DNA of 8,168 bases from Nitrospinaceae bacterium (GTDB taxonomy: Bacteria; Nitrospinota; Nitrospinia; Nitrospinales; VA-1), in NCBI GenBank assembly GCA_029937635.1, contig JAPYPM010000097.1, forward strand, positions 1 through 8,168, in the 5' to 3' direction. Below are positions 6,012 to 8,168 of this stretch, in pieces. The notes beneath the pieces are model-generated. The model ran no database searches, was not told the origin of the DNA, and saw only the letters and a program-made list of their open reading frames with translations. Made by a program: the position numbers and the translations under genes. Numbering within the stretch: position 1 is the stretch's first letter; every line of letters begins with the position of its first letter.

Positions 6012-7088
6012 TTATTTATTTAAACCTTGCATCACGGTTACTTTTGCTCCATCAAGCATGCCTTTGAAAGTAAAAGTTCGTCTCCATTCAGATGGGGCTA
6101 AGCAAAAGCATGTTTTACATTTCAAATCACTTGAGTTTTTAAGAGCAGCAGTTACGCCATCCTTTCTTACATTTTTGGGTTGAAATGATTCAGGTTTATT
6201 CCACAGTTGAGAACAGGGGTAGATATCTCCATTACTGTTAATGTGTATCCACGTTTGTCCAAAGAGGCAGGTGTTTTTAGAATTCATCACATCATTCTCA
6301 GTTTGCCAAACTATCTCCTGATAAGGTAGGGGATAATCTAGAATATGTGACAGAGTTTCTTCCGAAGCTAAAATCAAGGGTCCTTTCACGGGATCATTGA
6401 GTTTGTACTCAAGGAGCTCCGTATAAAACTCCCTAACATCCTTTGGTGAAGGCATGATTTGTTGCTCAAACTCTTTGGCATCATGAGGAAATTCGGATGG
6501 TAGGTTGAATGTTATAGGTGCTCGGTTTTGTTCTGCAAAATCCAGTAACCAAGGCAGACACTCCTTATTTTGGCGCGTCACAACGCAGTTAATACGAACG
6601 GGAACATTTTTCTTTTTAAGTTCCTTTATGGCGTTACAGGCGTAATCAAAAGAACGTTTTCCTCTATTAATATTATTTTCTTCGAGAGGGCCGTCCAACG
6701 ATACCATGACAGAATTCATCTTTGATACAGTGGCGAAATGTTTTTCTATCCCAATACCATTAGTAATCAGATCGATAGATAACCCGAGCGAATTAGCATA
6801 ATCAACTAGTTGATCAAGGCCTTTAAATAACAAAGGCTCACCGCCCATCAAAGTAATCGCTACACAACCTTGATCACGAAGTTCGAGAACCGTTTTTTTC
6901 CATTCATCAAGATCAAGGTCAGTGCTATAAATGGTATTTACGTCAACAAAACAGTAGTGACAATCCAAATTACATCTGTTGGTTAAAAGTAGATGCGCAA
7001 AAACGGGTCTTCTTTCACCGAGGTAATGGTATCTAGCCATTCCGGCGACAATTTTCATTCGAGAGACTGCAAGGTTGAAAAAACTCAT
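6012..7088 (-). CDS. Radical SAM protein 2 with reduced SPASM-type C-terminus
   Basis: This 358-residue radical SAM enzyme has an unknown substrate. The core shows CNLDCHYC with C39, C43 and C46, MGGEP at 81-85, LITNG at 107-111 and MVSLDG at 128-133. The C-terminal domain has C274, C292, C324, C327 and C329, giving CX17C then CX2C, enough for one auxiliary Fe-S cluster. First cluster and CX17C fall at the same residue numbers as in radical SAM protein 1, and both have a WP/YPLP element before it (around 250-256), so they are paralogues. A helical N-terminal stretch (about 1-22) with several basic residues precedes the core. The ATG start at 7088 is backed by AGGA (7094-7097) 5 bases upstream. 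Radical SAM gene 3 lies 58 bases upstream and the dehydrogenase 132 bases downstream on the same strand, so the three are probably co-transcribed. Confidence 0.93.
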   Translation of the reverse strand: MSFFNLAVSRMKIVAGMARYHYLGERRPVFAHLLLTNRCNLDCHYCFVDVNTIYSTDLDLDEWKKTVLELRDQGCVAITLMGGEPLLFKGLDQLVDYANSLGLSIDLITNGIGIEKHFATVSKMNSVMVSLDGPLEENNINRGKRSFDYACNAIKELKKKNVPVRINCVVTRQNKECLPWLLDFAEQNRAPITFNLPSEFPHDAKEFEQQIMPSPKDVREFYTELLEYKLNDPVKGPLILASEETLSHILDYPLPYQEIVWQTENDVMNSKNTCLFGQTWIHINSNGDIYPCSQLWNKPESFQPKNVRKDGVTAALKNSSDLKCKTCFCLAPSEWRRTFTFKGMLDGAKVTVMQGLNK

Positions 7089-7093
7089 TTTTT

Positions 7094-7097
7094 TCCT
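7094..7097 (-). promoter_or_regulatory. Ribosome binding site of radical SAM gene 2
   Basis: AGGA on the - strand sits 5 bases before the ATG at 7088, followed by an A-rich spacer. It supports that start and separate translation within the operon. Confidence 0.55.
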
Positions 7098-7146
7098 ATG
7101 ATGAGAACGCGAGTAAAAAACTCTTTAATTTAGGCAGTAATAAAGG

Positions 7147-8168
7147 TTAGTTCACGCGTTTAACTTTGAAAAAGTTTGTGATTGCATCAAAATTTAATTC
7201 AGAGATTAAGTTTTTCTCTACACTAGATACGTAAAAACATGATCCCTCACATTTATGGCTTTTTAAACTGTTCCAAGCCGCATCCACTTCCATTTCAAGA
7301 ATATCTGGAGCCCCTGGGTTATACCCAATTTGGTTAGTACAGGCATACAACTTTCCATTAGTGTCTACAGTAGCAAAGGTTTTACCCCCGTGACAGGGAA
7401 TTGCTTCAAAATCAGGGTATTTTTTAATTTCATCAGCCTTAAGTTCATATTGAGAGAATGTCGTGGGCCAATTCAGAGCATTGTTCAGATTTCTTAAAGA
7501 ATTAATCAATACTTTTGGGTGTCGTTTTTTTAAATCAACTATTTTCCTTAAAACCTTTCGGTAGTCCTCATTTTCTGGTAAATCTTCACTCAAGGCCATC
7601 TCTGTTCCGTCATCCGAAGCTTGATGAAACAACAAACCAAAATTTAGACAGGCACCATACTTGACTGACAATTGAAACATTTCTTCAACGCAACCAAGGT
7701 TATTCTTTTGCAGAGTGACTCGTATTTGACGATTTACGTTATTTTCTTTTAAACATTGAAGAGCTTCTGCCCCTTTAAGAAAGCTTCCCTCTCCTCTTGT
7801 AATATCATTTATCTCCTGAGGTCCATCCAAACTAACGCAAACCATATCCAGTTTTTTTAAAGATTCAATAAGCTTTGGAACCATATATCCATTAGTGATA
7901 GTTGAACATGTCATTCCCTTATCTGTAATATAGTCAACCAATTGAGAAAATTTAGGGTGCAAAAGAGGTTCTCCGCCAATCAAAGAGCACTCTATCGCGC
8001 CCAACTTTCTGAACCCGTCTACAATCCTAAAAATCTGTGTCTCTGAAATCCAAGGATTGCCACGTTTGTAAAAATTAGAATAGCAATAGGAGCATTCTAA
8101 ATTACAACTATCAATTATGTGGATATTAATTTCGAAGGGAATACGTGAACCTGTGAGCTTGTTCCAAA
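7147..8168 (-). CDS. Radical SAM protein 3, 5' end outside the window
   Basis: A third intact radical SAM enzyme, read leftwards and open through the right edge; the start lies beyond base 8168. The 339 visible residues include the whole catalytic core. Counting from the edge, CNLECSYC gives C21, C25 and C28, GGEP is at 64-67, TITNGY at 89-94 and VSLDG at 111-115. Judged by its paralogues, only 15-25 N-terminal residues are missing. A TTG at 8004 would start after the Cys motif and cannot be the true start. The C-terminal domain has C258, C276, C306 and C310: CX17C then CX3C, one auxiliary cluster. The tail resembles that of radical SAM protein 1. The linker before the auxiliary domain (about 180-230) is charged and differs from the other two, which may reflect substrate choice (inference). 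It is the first visible gene of the - strand operon. Confidence 0.92.
   Translation of the reverse strand, partial: WNKLTGSRIPFEINIHIIDSCNLECSYCYSNFYKRGNPWISETQIFRIVDGFRKLGAIECSLIGGEPLLHPKFSQLVDYITDKGMTCSTITNGYMVPKLIESLKKLDMVCVSLDGPQEINDITRGEGSFLKGAEALQCLKENNVNRQIRVTLQKNNLGCVEEMFQLSVKYGACLNFGLLFHQASDDGTEMALSEDLPENEDYRKVLRKIVDLKKRHPKVLINSLRNLNNALNWPTTFSQYELKADEIKKYPDFEAIPCHGGKTFATVDTNGKLYACTNQIGYNPGAPDILEMEVDAAWNSLKSHKCEGSCFYVSSVEKNLISELNFDAITNFFKVKRVN

Noticed and set aside
5962..6183. Open frame on the + strand overlapping the 3' end of radical SAM gene 2.
   Set aside because: It lies antisense to the conserved Cys-containing C-terminus and shows no motif of its own.

Overview
This window is an AT-rich bacterial segment (by eye under 40% GC) packed with radical SAM enzymes. 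It carries three radical SAM/SPASM-type genes, the wreck of a fourth, a divergent PurH-like protein, a protein built of four tandem TIGR04076-type cysteine-rich domains, and a short-chain dehydrogenase. I see no housekeeping genes, tRNAs, rRNAs, transposases, phage genes or CRISPR repeats. Several genes start with TTG or GTG, and [4Fe-4S] radical SAM proteins dominate, which fits an anaerobic or microaerophilic bacterium. The sequence does not let me name a genus.

Layout on the + strand. Bases 1-892 hold a decayed radical SAM gene with in-frame stops at 83-85 and 299-301. Next come the four-repeat cysteine-rich protein (1032-2186) and, 10 bp later, the PurH-like gene (2197-3720), almost certainly co-transcribed. 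After a 133 bp gap holding a near-perfect palindrome comes radical SAM gene 1 (3854-4909).

Layout on the - strand, converging on the first arm across an AT-rich gap (4910-5090): radical SAM gene 3 (runs off the right edge, 7147-8168), radical SAM gene 2 (6012-7088) and the dehydrogenase (5091-5879). The three genes probably form an operon read from right to left, with a perfect 7 bp inverted repeat just upstream of the dehydrogenase.

How they may work together (inference). All four radical SAM sequences share an unusually small auxiliary-cluster pattern, CX17C then CX2-3C, so they look like relatives adapted to one pathway. The PurH-like protein keeps the AICAR-transformylase Lys-His pair but has lost several substrate-binding residues in both halves, so it is unlikely to be the purine enzyme. 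Together with the dehydrogenase and the cysteine-rich repeat protein, this looks like an uncharacterised biosynthetic or modification locus. No RiPP precursor peptide is visible between the genes, so a small-molecule, nucleotide-derived or lipid/cell-envelope product is at least as likely as a modified peptide.
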